A stretch of 64,000 nucleotides of DNA, taken from the NCBI RefSeq assembly GCF_000722635.1, contig NZ_JOKH01000005.1, forward strand, positions 44,464-108,463, written 5' to 3'. Shown piece by piece: positions 42,732-51,378 of this stretch. Position 1 is the stretch's first letter. Each line of letters opens with the position of its first letter. The position numbers and the translations under genes are program-made. This DNA is from Endozoicomonas numazuensis. Its GTDB lineage: Bacteria > Pseudomonadota > Gammaproteobacteria > Pseudomonadales > Endozoicomonadaceae. Under the pieces are notes generated by a model, which saw only the letters and a list, made by a program, of their open reading frames with translations, was not told where the DNA came from and searched no databases.

Positions 42732-43388
42732 TTATCTAAGACTAATGATGGACCACCCTTTTTCTGTGGCCACAGCCGTTAATTCAGGGTCGGAATCGAC
42801 AGCAAACGGATGTTCTACCTGGTTCAGCAGCGGCAGGTCATTTTTAGAGTCACTGTAAAAGTAGCTGCCTTCCAGAGAATACTCAGGATTTTCCTGAAGC
42901 CACTGTTTGAGGCGAATAACCTTTCCTTCCTGATAGGTTGGCGTACCTACGACCTTGCCGGTGTAGCGGTTGTCTTCAATATCAAGCTCTATGGCCAACA
43001 GAGTGTCCACATCCAGTGCTCTGGCAATGGGTTCGGTTACAAATCGGCTGGTAGCAGTAATGATCATCAGGTAATCACCTTGATCACGGTGCTTTTTTAA
43101 CAGACTTGCCGCTTTTTCCAGCATGATGGGTCGAATCGTTTGTTCCATGAATTTGTCGTGCCAAACTTTGAGCTCATCTAATGTGAACTGAGTCAGGGGT
43201 TCGAGACAAAAATCCAGGTATTCACTAAGAACCATCGTCCCTGCTTCATACTGACGGTAGAAGTGGTCATTGCCTTCATGAAAGCGAACAGCATCTACCA
43301 TCCCTTCATTGGCCATGAACTGCCCCCAGAGATAGTCACTGTCACCTGCTATCAGGGTGTTATCAAGATCAAAGATTGCCAGTGCCAC
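42732..43388 (-). CDS. HAD-superfamily (SerB-like, IB) phosphatase
   Basis: A 219-residue phosphatase. The catalytic motif I is LAIFDLDNTLIAGDSDY, motif II is LMIITATSRF and motif III/IV is SYFYSDSKNDLPLLNQVE. A GTG start at 43388 follows AGGAGG and gives the family start right before motif I; a longer frame to 43466 is unlikely. It is divergent from rppH, an arrangement seen in related bacteria; the substrate is not known. Confidence 0.87.
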   Translation of the reverse strand: MALAIFDLDNTLIAGDSDYLWGQFMANEGMVDAVRFHEGNDHFYRQYEAGTMVLSEYLDFCLEPLTQFTLDELKVWHDKFMEQTIRPIMLEKAASLLKKHRDQGDYLMIITATSRFVTEPIARALDVDTLLAIELDIEDNRYTGKVVGTPTYQEGKVIRLKQWLQENPEYSLEGSYFYSDSKNDLPLLNQVEHPFAVDSDPELTAVATEKGWSIISLR

Positions 43389-43712
43389 AAAACCTCCTGC
43401 CAGAATGTACTGCTGAATAGTGAGGGGGGAGTGTACTATGAAAACGTTCCGGGCAATGACCCCCAACCGGAGCGTTTCCTCTTGAAACAGATATTTTAGT
43501 TGTTGCCGTTATCAGAACGGCCTGTCAGTTGTTCTTGAATGAGTCTGATTTCACAGTTTTTTGAGACCTTTGTCATAGTTTTGAAGGGCGTGGTGTTGAA
43601 ACAATAGACTGTGTACCAAAAGTGGCATCCTGATTGCACAGATCTTGATTGCTGTTTTGCAGCGGTTTATGAAACAATGCAAAGTAAGAGATAATTTAAG
43701 GTAGCCGCTTGC
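43389..43712. other. Divergent promoter region between HAD phosphatase and rppH
   Basis: 324 bp without a credible gene. It must carry the promoters of both divergent genes. No repeat, hairpin or consensus promoter stood out. Confidence 0.5.
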
Positions 43713-44207
43713 GTGATTGATACAGATGGATTCAGGCCCAATGTGGGCATAATCCTCGCTAATCATCACGGACAGGTCCTGTGGGCCAGGCGTATCAGAC
43801 AGGAAGCATGGCAGTTTCCCCAGGGGGGCATAAATGATGATGAAGCCCCCGAAGAAGCCATGTATCGCGAGCTGTATGAAGAAATTGGGCTTCAGCCGGA
43901 AGACGTAAGAGTTCTGGCTTGCACTCGTGGCTGGCTGCGTTATCGCCTGCCCAGAAGACTGGTTCGTAGAGACCAGCATCCGCTTTGCATAGGACAGAAA
44001 CAAAAATGGTTTCTGCTGGAACTGTTGAGCAGTGATGACCGGGTTAGTGTGGATCATACAGGATCACCAGAGTTTGATGGCTGGCGCTGGGTCAGTTACT
44101 GGTATCCGCTGGGGCAGGTTGTTTCCTTCAAAAGGGAGGTCTACCGTCGTGCTTTGCGCGAGCTGGCTCCCCGAATAGGACACCTGCAAGCTAATCAAGA
44201 CTCATGA
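43713..44207 (+). CDS. rppH: RNA pyrophosphohydrolase RppH
   Basis: A 164-residue Nudix hydrolase that removes pyrophosphate from 5' triphosphate mRNA ends and starts RNA decay. The Nudix box is [20 protein letters not shown] followed by IG, and the N terminus [15 protein letters not shown] and WQFPQGGI are RppH-specific. A GTG start is used. ptsP follows, as in many gammaproteobacteria. Confidence 0.95.
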   Translation: MIDTDGFRPNVGIILANHHGQVLWARRIRQEAWQFPQGGINDDEAPEEAMYRELYEEIGLQPEDVRVLACTRGWLRYRLPRRLVRRDQHPLCIGQKQKWFLLELLSSDDRVSVDHTGSPEFDGWRWVSYWYPLGQVVSFKREVYRRALRELAPRIGHLQANQDS

Positions 44208-44541
44208 CTTTTGTTAATACTGGGGCTATTTTCAATGCGGACATCAGCTTGAATAGCCCAGGTAATTTTCAGTGAAATCGATCATTGTTGTTACACTTGC
44301 CAGATGAAAAATATTTCACAATTAAGAAGGTATAAATGTGAATTTCATTTGGCCGTTGATCGGCTTGATCAAAGGTCAGGTGATGGCAATCAGACATTTA
44401 TTGTCCTGATTGACAGACGAAAGTCTGTTTTTGCTGGTCACCCTACTGAAAGCTATTTCATGGTAAACAACAGAATCGGGCGTCTGTTATTCCAGTGATA
44501 ACAGACACAGGAGACAGATAAACAGACTGGATTAAGTCACC
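44208..44541 (+). promoter_or_regulatory. rppH-ptsP intergenic region with two inverted repeats
   Basis: A 334-bp gap. GGGCTATT and AATAGCCC (about 44225-44261) could end the rppH transcript. GTCTGTTAT-TCCAGTG-ATAACAGAC (44482-44506) is a perfect 9-bp inverted repeat 36 bp before ptsP, in the position of an operator or leader hairpin. A 64-codon frame here has no ribosome site and is not counted as a gene. Confidence 0.45.
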
Positions 44542-46815
44542 ATGTTGAATACCCTGCGTACGATTGTACAGGAAGTCAGTGCCGCTCCGGATTTGCAGGC
44601 TGCGCTGAATATTATCGTGCAGCGGGTTCGTGAAGCTATGGAAACTGAAGTCTGTTCTGTCTATCTCTATGATGCTGAGCAGACTCGTTACACTTTAATG
44701 GCGACAGAAGGTCTTAATAAAAAGGCTGTGGGTGTCGCTCGATTATCCCAGTCCGAAGGGCTTATTGGTCAGGTGGGTCTCAGAGAAGAACCTATTAACC
44801 TTAAAGAAGCGTCTTCACATCCTAAATACCGCTACATCAAGGAAACCGGTGAAGAAAAGTTTCATGCTTTTCTGGGGGTTCCTATCATTCATCACCGGAT
44901 GATTTTAGGTGTTCTGGTGGTCCAGCAAAAAGATCAGCGTCGTTTTGATGAACATGAAGAAGCGTTCCTGGTCACTATGTCGGCACAATTGGCCGGTGTT
45001 ATTGCTCATGCTGAAGCAACCGGCTCCCTGCATGTTACCGTAAATACCCAGAAAACCGCTCGATTCCAGGGTACTCCCGGTGCCACTGGTGTATCTATTG
45101 GTGAAGCCGTTGTGGTTGCGCCGGTTGCAGATTTAGGGGCGGTTCCTGACCGTACCTGTCATGATGTCAAGAAAGAGCTGGAATCTCTGGATTTGGCACT
45201 GGAGGCTGTGCGTTCAGAAATGAAGGCGACAGCCGACAAGCTTTCCGGCCATCTTCCCGCAGAAGAGCAAGCTTTGTTCGACGTTTATCTGCGAATGCTG
45301 GACGACAATGCTCTGGGGCTGGAAATCAAAAACCGGGTTAAGCAGGGTAACTGGGCTCCAGGCGCACTCAGACAGGTTATAGACGAGCATGTTCGTAATT
45401 TTGAGATGATGGACGATGCTTACATGCGGGAGCGTGCCGTTGATGTAAAAGATCTCGGTCGTAGAGTTCTGGCCAGTATTCAGCAACACGATCAGGAATC
45501 TATAACTTATCCTGACCAGACCGTGCTTATTAGTGAAGAACTAACAGCCAGCATGTTGGCTGATGTGCCTCGGGAAAAACTGGCAGGTCTGGTCTCTATC
45601 CAGGGCTCCAGTAATTCTCACGCGGCCATTCTGGCCAGAGCGTTAGGCATTCCTACCGTAATGGGGGCTGTTGATCTTCCCTATCACAAGATGTCGAGCA
45701 AGCAGCTTATTGTTGATGGCAACCTTGGGTTGGTATATGCATCACCGTCCAGGGAGCTGCTGGAACATTATCAGGCCGTTGTCGAAGAAGAAAAAGAGTT
45801 TACCGAAGGGCTTGAAGCGATCAGCGATTTGCCCTGTGTCACACTGGACGAACACCGGCTGCCGTTGTGGGTCAATACCGGTCTCATGACGGATACTGTT
45901 CGTTCTCTGGATCGAGGCGCGGAAGGTGTAGGTCTGTATCGTACAGAAGTGCCCTTTATGCTTCGGGAAAGGTTCCCCAGTGAGGCGGAACAGGAAAAAA
46001 TCTATCGTCAGCAGCTCGAAGCCTTTTCTCCCAGACCCGTTACCATGCGTACGCTTGATGTGGGTGGGGACAAAGCGCTTTCTTACTTTCCCATTGAAGA
46101 AGATAACCCTTTCCTGGGGTGGCGGGGGATCAGGGTAACTCTGGATCATCCTGAAATTTTTCTGGTTCAGGTCAGAGCCATGCTCAAGGCCAGCGTTGGG
46201 CTGGATAACCTCCGCATCATGCTGCCTATGGTGACTAGTGTTTTTGAGGTAGAAGAAGCCCTGCACCTTATTCACAGAGCTCACGGTGAGGTGCTGTCAG
46301 AAGGTTTACCGGTGATGATGCCCCCGGTGGGTGTCATGATTGAGGTGCCTGCTGCCGTCTATCAAGTTCGTGAGTTAGCCCAGAGAGTGGATTTTCTATC
46401 GATTGGCTCCAATGATCTCACGCAATATCTTTTAGCAGTGGACCGTAATAATCCCAGAGTGGCTGACTTATACCATTCTTTCCATCCTGCTGTTTTGCAG
46501 GCACTGCGCAAGATCGTTGAAGATGGCCATAAAGAAGGTCGAACGGTAGGTATTTGTGGTGAAATGGCAGGTGATCCGGTAGCTTCTGTTCTACTTCTGG
46601 CCATGGGGTTTGACATGCTCTCTATGAGCGCCACAAACTTGTTAAAGGTGAAATGGGCGCTAAGAAAAATCACCATGGAAAGAGCCAAAGAAATTCTTGA
46701 TGACGTAATGACACTGGACAATTCTCAGGTGATCCGAAGCTCGCTGGAATTGGCACTTTGCCGTGAAGGGCTCGGCAAAGTGATGGGTATTAAGAGCAAA
46801 CGATTCTCCTGTTAG
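44542..46815 (+). CDS. ptsP: Phosphoenolpyruvate-protein phosphotransferase PtsP (nitrogen PTS enzyme I)
   Basis: A 757-residue regulatory phosphotransferase. The N-terminal GAF domain spans about residues 1-165 (SVYLYD, then FLGVPIIHHRMILGVLVVQQ). The phospho-histidine is His360 in GSSNSHAAILARALGIPTVM. The PEP-binding TIM barrel follows with GVGLYRTEVPFMLRERFP, MRTLDVGGDKALSYFP and VGICGEMAGDP. It transfers phosphate from PEP to NPr and so to EIIA-Ntr. The partner genes are not in the window. Confidence 0.95.
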   Translation: MLNTLRTIVQEVSAAPDLQAALNIIVQRVREAMETEVCSVYLYDAEQTRYTLMATEGLNKKAVGVARLSQSEGLIGQVGLREEPINLKEASSHPKYRYIKETGEEKFHAFLGVPIIHHRMILGVLVVQQKDQRRFDEHEEAFLVTMSAQLAGVIAHAEATGSLHVTVNTQKTARFQGTPGATGVSIGEAVVVAPVADLGAVPDRTCHDVKKELESLDLALEAVRSEMKATADKLSGHLPAEEQALFDVYLRMLDDNALGLEIKNRVKQGNWAPGALRQVIDEHVRNFEMMDDAYMRERAVDVKDLGRRVLASIQQHDQESITYPDQTVLISEELTASMLADVPREKLAGLVSIQGSSNSHAAILARALGIPTVMGAVDLPYHKMSSKQLIVDGNLGLVYASPSRELLEHYQAVVEEEKEFTEGLEAISDLPCVTLDEHRLPLWVNTGLMTDTVRSLDRGAEGVGLYRTEVPFMLRERFPSEAEQEKIYRQQLEAFSPRPVTMRTLDVGGDKALSYFPIEEDNPFLGWRGIRVTLDHPEIFLVQVRAMLKASVGLDNLRIMLPMVTSVFEVEEALHLIHRAHGEVLSEGLPVMMPPVGVMIEVPAAVYQVRELAQRVDFLSIGSNDLTQYLLAVDRNNPRVADLYHSFHPAVLQALRKIVEDGHKEGRTVGICGEMAGDPVASVLLLAMGFDMLSMSATNLLKVKWALRKITMERAKEILDDVMTLDNSQVIRSSLELALCREGLGKVMGIKSKRFSC

Positions 46816-46817
46816 AT

Positions 46818-47429
46818 TCACCTTTCTATAACGGCTGTAATACTGTCTATTAAGTTCTCGATAAATGTGTTCCATGCAATTCCCACAGCTCTTGAGCTAT
46901 AAGCAGATAAGCTATGAAACAGCATGCAATCCACAATCAGCATGCGGGCACTGAATTCGTCAGGGCTCTCTACCTTGATTTTCTTTTTGAATATGGACGA
47001 CAACCTCTGAGTATCAGGCAGAAAGGGTACTCGCTGGACGCGTAAGTCAGCATACTGGCTTGAAGACATCATCTGACTGTTGATACTGAGAAAAGCTTTC
47101 CCTCCCTGATCCTGTTCTACTCTTCTGGCCAATGGTTTAACCAGTATGCAAACAGCATCACGAAGAGAGTATTCTGCTCTCTGATTCAATACAGCAAGCA
47201 TTTCGCCCCGGGCATGATCGATCTCTTGACTGTGTTTATCTAAAACAGCGTTAATCAGACCTACTTTATCGCCAAAGTGATATTGAAGAGCGCAACGATT
47301 TTTCTGTCCTGCTGCGCGGCTTATATCTACAAGGCTGACGTTGTCTATGCCTTTTTCGGCAAATAGTTTCTCGGCAGCATCGGTCAGATGTTTCCGGGTA
47401 GTCAGTGTGTCTTTTCGGGCAGTTTTCAT
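46818..47429 (-). CDS. TetR-family transcriptional regulator
   Basis: A 203-residue repressor-type protein. The N-terminal helix-turn-helix spans about residues 8-55 (LTDAAEKLFAEKGIDNVSLV, then YHFGDKVGLINAVL). The C-terminal ligand-binding half is unassigned. It is transcribed away from the sulfotransferase operon; two 18-bp palindromes with TTAATA half-sites lie between, the expected operators. The stop is 2 bp from the convergent ptsP stop. Confidence 0.9.
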   Translation of the reverse strand: MKTARKDTLTTRKHLTDAAEKLFAEKGIDNVSLVDISRAAGQKNRCALQYHFGDKVGLINAVLDKHSQEIDHARGEMLAVLNQRAEYSLRDAVCILVKPLARRVEQDQGGKAFLSINSQMMSSSQYADLRVQRVPFLPDTQRLSSIFKKKIKVESPDEFSARMLIVDCMLFHSLSAYSSRAVGIAWNTFIENLIDSITAVIER

Positions 47430-47483
47430 GATTAGGACTATTTATATGCTTTACCAACATATTAAAACATGTGTCTTGATTTT

Positions 47484-47527
47484 TTAATACCTGCGTATTA
47501 AGTTCTTATTTAATACGTGCATATTAA
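47484..47527. promoter_or_regulatory. Two palindromic operators of the TetR regulator
   Basis: TTAATACCTGCGTATTAA (47484-47501) and TTAATACGTGCATATTAA (47510-47527) are 18-bp palindromes with the same TTAATA(C) half-site, offset by 26 bp, in the 171-bp divergent region. A partial ACATATTAAAACATGT lies upstream at about 47457. They are well placed to repress both the regulator and the downstream operon. Binding by this TetR protein is inference. Confidence 0.78.
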
Positions 47528-47600
47528 CTCAGAAGCCTGTTCTTTTTCATTGCTTCGAGTGATGGAAAACATTTCACAATAAAAAAATTGCGAGTGCTTT

Positions 47601-48866
47601 ATGGGCAAAGAAATCCGCATCAATGATCTGGGAAATCCAGTGTATACCGATCTTCAGAAAAGTATTCTGGAGTTTGATGAAGCCCTGAACGTCGAGTTAA
47701 GTTGTGAGTCCATTTTGGCGGAAGCAATGGAAAAAACGGGTCTGGATGATTTTGGTTCTGAAGATTTTCTTGAGCGGCTGGACCTTCTTGTTGATGAGTG
47801 GAATAACGATTCCGGTCTCAGACAGATTGGACGGATGAGCTTGCGCAACAAGCTGGTTCAACATGCCAGTAGTCGTTTATTGATTCATGACGTATTGAAG
47901 AAACACCCTGAAATTCATGACATCAAAATTGAAAAGCCCATTATTGTGGCTGGGTTACCTCGTTCTGGCACGACGCACCTGCTAAACCTGATGGCCTCTG
48001 ATCAACGGTTTCGAGCCTTGCCCTTGTGGGAGTCTTATGAACCGATTCCCTTGCCTGGTGAGTCACCGTTACCTGATGGTACCGATCCTCGCTATCAGCG
48101 TTGCAGTGATACCTGGGAAATGATGAAACAGGTTACACCTCATCTGGCAGCCATGCATCCCATGAATCCGGAACATATCCATGAAGAGCTGGAGTTAATG
48201 GGACCGGACTTTGCTTCCTATAACTATGAATGGCTGAATCAGTCACCCCGCTGGCGGGAGCATTATTATGAAACCGACCAGACACCTCATTATGAATACA
48301 TGAAAACAGTGCTGAAAATCCTGATCTGGCAACAACGGGATACAGACACTCCCACTCGCTGGGTATTGAAGTGTCCGCAGCATCTTGAACAGTTGCCGGT
48401 GCTACTCAAGGTTTTTCCTGATGCCACTATAGCGGTGACTCATCGTGATCCAGTGTCTGTTATTCAATCCACAGTCACCATGTTGGCCTATGGCCAGAGA
48501 ATGAGTCGCAAGTCTGTTAATACAGGGGGGCTGATAGATTACTGGCCAGATCGCATAGAACATTTGTTGAGAGCCTGTGCGAAAGATCGGGTTCAGCTGC
48601 CTGATGATCAAAGCATTGATGTCCCTTTTCACGAGTTTATGGCAGACGACCTGGGCATGGTAGAGAAAATCTACAGCAAGGCGGGCCTGGAAATGACGAC
48701 AGAAGCCAGGCAGCAATTGCAGGATTATATTGATACTCACCCAAGAGGGAGGGAAGGTCAGGTTGTCTACGACCTTGAGGGTGACTTTGGTATTTCAAGG
48801 CAGGTGTTGAGCCAGCGTTTTAACTTCTATTTTGATCAGTTTCCTGTGAAGCAGGAATCCAGGTAG
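47601..48866 (+). CDS. Sulfotransferase-family protein
   Basis: A 421-residue PAPS-dependent sulfotransferase fold. The 5'-phosphosulfate loop is VAGLPRSGTTHLLNLMASD (Gly118-Thr125), and a 3'-phosphate loop is in IAVTHRDPVSVIQS. The region LWESYEPIPLPGE is common in the Sulfotransfer_3 family, often found with lipid or sterol catabolism genes. It leads a probable operon with an alkylsulfatase-like hydrolase, an alcohol dehydrogenase and an SDR under the TetR regulator. Substrate unknown. Confidence 0.83.
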   Translation: MGKEIRINDLGNPVYTDLQKSILEFDEALNVELSCESILAEAMEKTGLDDFGSEDFLERLDLLVDEWNNDSGLRQIGRMSLRNKLVQHASSRLLIHDVLKKHPEIHDIKIEKPIIVAGLPRSGTTHLLNLMASDQRFRALPLWESYEPIPLPGESPLPDGTDPRYQRCSDTWEMMKQVTPHLAAMHPMNPEHIHEELELMGPDFASYNYEWLNQSPRWREHYYETDQTPHYEYMKTVLKILIWQQRDTDTPTRWVLKCPQHLEQLPVLLKVFPDATIAVTHRDPVSVIQSTVTMLAYGQRMSRKSVNTGGLIDYWPDRIEHLLRACAKDRVQLPDDQSIDVPFHEFMADDLGMVEKIYSKAGLEMTTEARQQLQDYIDTHPRGREGQVVYDLEGDFGISRQVLSQRFNFYFDQFPVKQESR

Positions 48867-48868
48867 AT

Positions 48869-48995
48869 AACAGCCATGAGCGGGAAATTAACAGCCATGA
48901 GCGGGAAATTAACAGCCATGAGCGGGAAATGCAGTTCACCCCGAATCATAAAAATGGCTAAAGGGTCTGATAGAGCTGCATTTTCATAGTAAAGA
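48869..48995 (+). repeat. Dispersed hairpin repeat with three tandem 21-bp end units
   Basis: AACAGCCATGAGCGGGAAAT is present three times with 21-bp period (48869, 48890, 48911), starting 3 bp after the sulfotransferase stop. The third unit runs into the hairpin arms AAATGCAGTTC and GAGCTGCATTTT, with GGGTCTGATA between. It fills the 161-bp gap before the next operon gene. Confidence 0.93.
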
Positions 48996-49027
48996 AACAA
49001 GAAAGGATTCAGTGGGGAAGAATAATA

Positions 49028-50326
49028 ATGAGAGACCCAATCTATAAGTCCCGCCCGTTAGCACCTGAGCCTGCACGTCTGGGCGGCGAGCGTATCAATG
49101 ACTTCATCATCATGTCAGAAGGCTTTTCCAACTGCTATTTGATAGAGACTCCGGCAGGCAGTATTCAGGTTAACGCGGGCATGGGCTTTGAAGCTCCGAT
49201 TCATAAGAAGAACTTTGAGTCTTATTCAACGGATCCAGTGAAGTACCTGGTGCTTACTCAGGGACATGTTGATCACGTAGGGGGAGTCGGTTTTTTCAGA
49301 AAGGAATATGACGACTTAAAAGTCCTTGCCCAGGCAGGTAATACTGAGCATCAGGCCTATGACCAGAGACTTTCTCTGTTTCGTGGTAACCGTTCTGCTT
49401 TTGCTTTTACCAAAAAGTTTACGGATGCTTTTCAGTACTACGCCGATCAGGGGCTCAGTGATTTTCCTGCACAAGATGCACCAATACCGGACCTTCTTTT
49501 TGAAGATAAATATTGCTTCACTCTGGGAGGGTTAGATGTAGAACTGATAGCGGTTCCTGGTGCTGAAACCAACGATTCTCTGATCGTCTGGCTGCCACAG
49601 CATGATATTTGCTTTACCGGAAATCTCTTTGGCTGCCCTTTTGGCCACTTTCCTAATCTGGTGACCATTCGTGGTGACCGTTATCGTGACGCTCTCACCG
49701 TTGCAGCTGCTGTTCAGACTGTTCTGGATCTTGAACCCAAGATGATTGTCTATGGACATCACTCTCCTGTAGTGGGTAAAGCGGTGATTAGAGAAGAACT
49801 GACCTGTCTTCGTGATGCTATTCATCATGTTCATGATGAGACCGTCAAAGGTATGAATGAGGGTAAGGATGTTCATACCCTGATGCAGGAAATAACTATT
49901 CCACCTGAGATTGAGGTAGGAGAAGGGTACGGCAAAGTGTCCTGGAGCGTGAGAGCCATCTGGGAGCATTATGCTGGCTGGTTCCACCATCAGTCGACGA
50001 CCGAGCTTTATACGACACCTCCTTCGTCTGTTTACGGTGACCTGATAGAGCTTTCTGGCGGAGCTGAAGCGTTGGTGGCTCGTGCGCAACATAAAGTTGA
50101 GCAGGAGCGTTATGAAGAAGCACTCCATCTACTTGATATCGTTTTCTCAAAAGACGATACCGGAGCCGCACTGGATACTGCCATTAATATTCATCAAAAG
50201 CTTCTGACTGGCAGTGAGAACTTCTGGCTGACCTCCTGGTTGCAGAATCAGATCGATCAGCTTGCCCTGCGTAAGGCAGGGCTACATCACACTAAAGCTT
50301 TGGCTGAAGAGGTTCAGGAATCATGA
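49028..50326 (+). CDS. Alkylsulfatase-like metallo-beta-lactamase-fold hydrolase
   Basis: A 432-residue protein with an N-terminal MBL domain and a C-terminal region like the alkylsulfatase dimerisation domain (VSWSVRAIWEHYAGWFHHQS, LIELSGGAEALVARAQHKVE). The metal motif reads TQGHVDHVGG: His80, Asp82 and His83 are kept but the first His of HxHxDH is Gln78. Later ligands are probable in FGHFPNL and VYGHHSPVVG. Loss of one zinc ligand may shift metal use or activity. Its stop overlaps the alcohol dehydrogenase start by 4 bp. Confidence 0.8.
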   Translation: MRDPIYKSRPLAPEPARLGGERINDFIIMSEGFSNCYLIETPAGSIQVNAGMGFEAPIHKKNFESYSTDPVKYLVLTQGHVDHVGGVGFFRKEYDDLKVLAQAGNTEHQAYDQRLSLFRGNRSAFAFTKKFTDAFQYYADQGLSDFPAQDAPIPDLLFEDKYCFTLGGLDVELIAVPGAETNDSLIVWLPQHDICFTGNLFGCPFGHFPNLVTIRGDRYRDALTVAAAVQTVLDLEPKMIVYGHHSPVVGKAVIREELTCLRDAIHHVHDETVKGMNEGKDVHTLMQEITIPPEIEVGEGYGKVSWSVRAIWEHYAGWFHHQSTTELYTTPPSSVYGDLIELSGGAEALVARAQHKVEQERYEEALHLLDIVFSKDDTGAALDTAINIHQKLLTGSENFWLTSWLQNQIDQLALRKAGLHHTKALAEEVQES

Positions 50327-50864
50327 AACAGGTGCCGCAGATCAGGATACACGGCCCGGATCGCGTTCAGCTGGATCTTGTTGAACGGCCTGTTGCAGGC
50401 CTGGATGATGTCATTGTCCAGGTGGAGCAGTGTGGGATCTGTGGGTCGGATCTTGGGTACATTGCCTCTGGTGGTCTTGGGCCTGATACACCTATGCTTC
50501 TGGGTCATGAATTAGCGGGTACTGTGTTGGAAACAGGCGACAATGTCAGCCATGTCAGGGTGGGGGACAGGGTAACGGTGAATCCGGAGGCTGATGGCAA
50601 CGGGATTGGTAATTACGGTTCTGAAGGTGGCTTTGCGCCTTGGCTTCATGTCAAAGGGGCTTCCAGAGATGAACAGGCTGTGATCAAGCTACCTGAAGGT
50701 ATGAGTTTCGAAACAGGTGCTTTGATAGAGCCTTTGTCCGTAGCCATGCATGCCGTCCATCAGGGACAAGCCAAGCCTGAAGATCGTGCGGTTATTTTTG
50801 GTGCCGGGCCTATTGGATTAGGTATTCTTCAGGTTCTGAATTACTACCTGTAATCGAAAGAGTG

Positions 50865-50886
50865 CTCCCTGCGACCTAGCAGGGAG
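50865..50886 (+). repeat. Left-end hairpin of the IS200/IS605 element
   Basis: CTCCCTGC-GACCTA-GCAGGGAG is a perfect 8-bp hairpin, 20 bases inside the left boundary. Such hairpins are recognised by the single-strand Y1 transposase. The loop GACCTA is the same as in the right-end hairpin. Confidence 0.9.
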
Positions 50887-50904
50887 GTGAATTTCGTCAG
50901 CCCG

Positions 50905-51309
50905 TCAGGGCTGATCTTGGTTCTCGATATACTCCTTAATTACATCCAATGGTGCGCCCCCGCAGCTTCCGGCAAAATATGATCTCGACCATAAGACAGG
51001 CTTTCGATAAGCACCCGCAATATCACAAAACTCTTGCCTTAGTCTTCTGGACGAAACAGCTTTTAAACTGTTTATCAGTTTGGAAATAGACGGGGTTTTG
51101 GGCGTAAACTCAACCAGCAAATGCACATGGTCTGCTTCACCGTTAAATTCAACCAGCTCAGAATCAAAGCTCCCGCAAATTTCAGAAAAAATATCTTTCA
51201 GTCTTGTTAAGTGCAAAGCTCCCAGAACTTTCTTTCTGTATTTTGTGACAAAAACAATGTGGCAATGCAGGCTGTAAGCACTGTGCCGACCTTTCTTTAC
51301 TTCCTGCAT
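50905..51309 (-). CDS. tnpA: TnpA, Y1 (HUH) transposase of IS200/IS605 family
   Basis: A 134-residue single-strand transposase. The HUH motif is in GEADHVHLLVEF and the nucleophilic Tyr is in DVIKEYIENQ near the C terminus. SYFAGSCGGAPL is the usual preceding motif. The length is normal and there is no visible damage, so it may still excise or move the element. It diverges from tnpB. Confidence 0.93.
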   Translation of the reverse strand: MQEVKKGRHSAYSLHCHIVFVTKYRKKVLGALHLTRLKDIFSEICGSFDSELVEFNGEADHVHLLVEFTPKTPSISKLINSLKAVSSRRLRQEFCDIAGAYRKPVLWSRSYFAGSCGGAPLDVIKEYIENQDQP

Positions 51310-51378
51310 ACTGATATTTTATAATCCGTATTATGGGCTATTATATATAGCATATAAGATATCACACTGATTGCATAA

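Noticed and set aside
44304-44498. 64-codon frame between rppH and ptsP
   Set aside because: No ribosome site, no recognisable motif, and it covers an inverted repeat likely to be regulatory.
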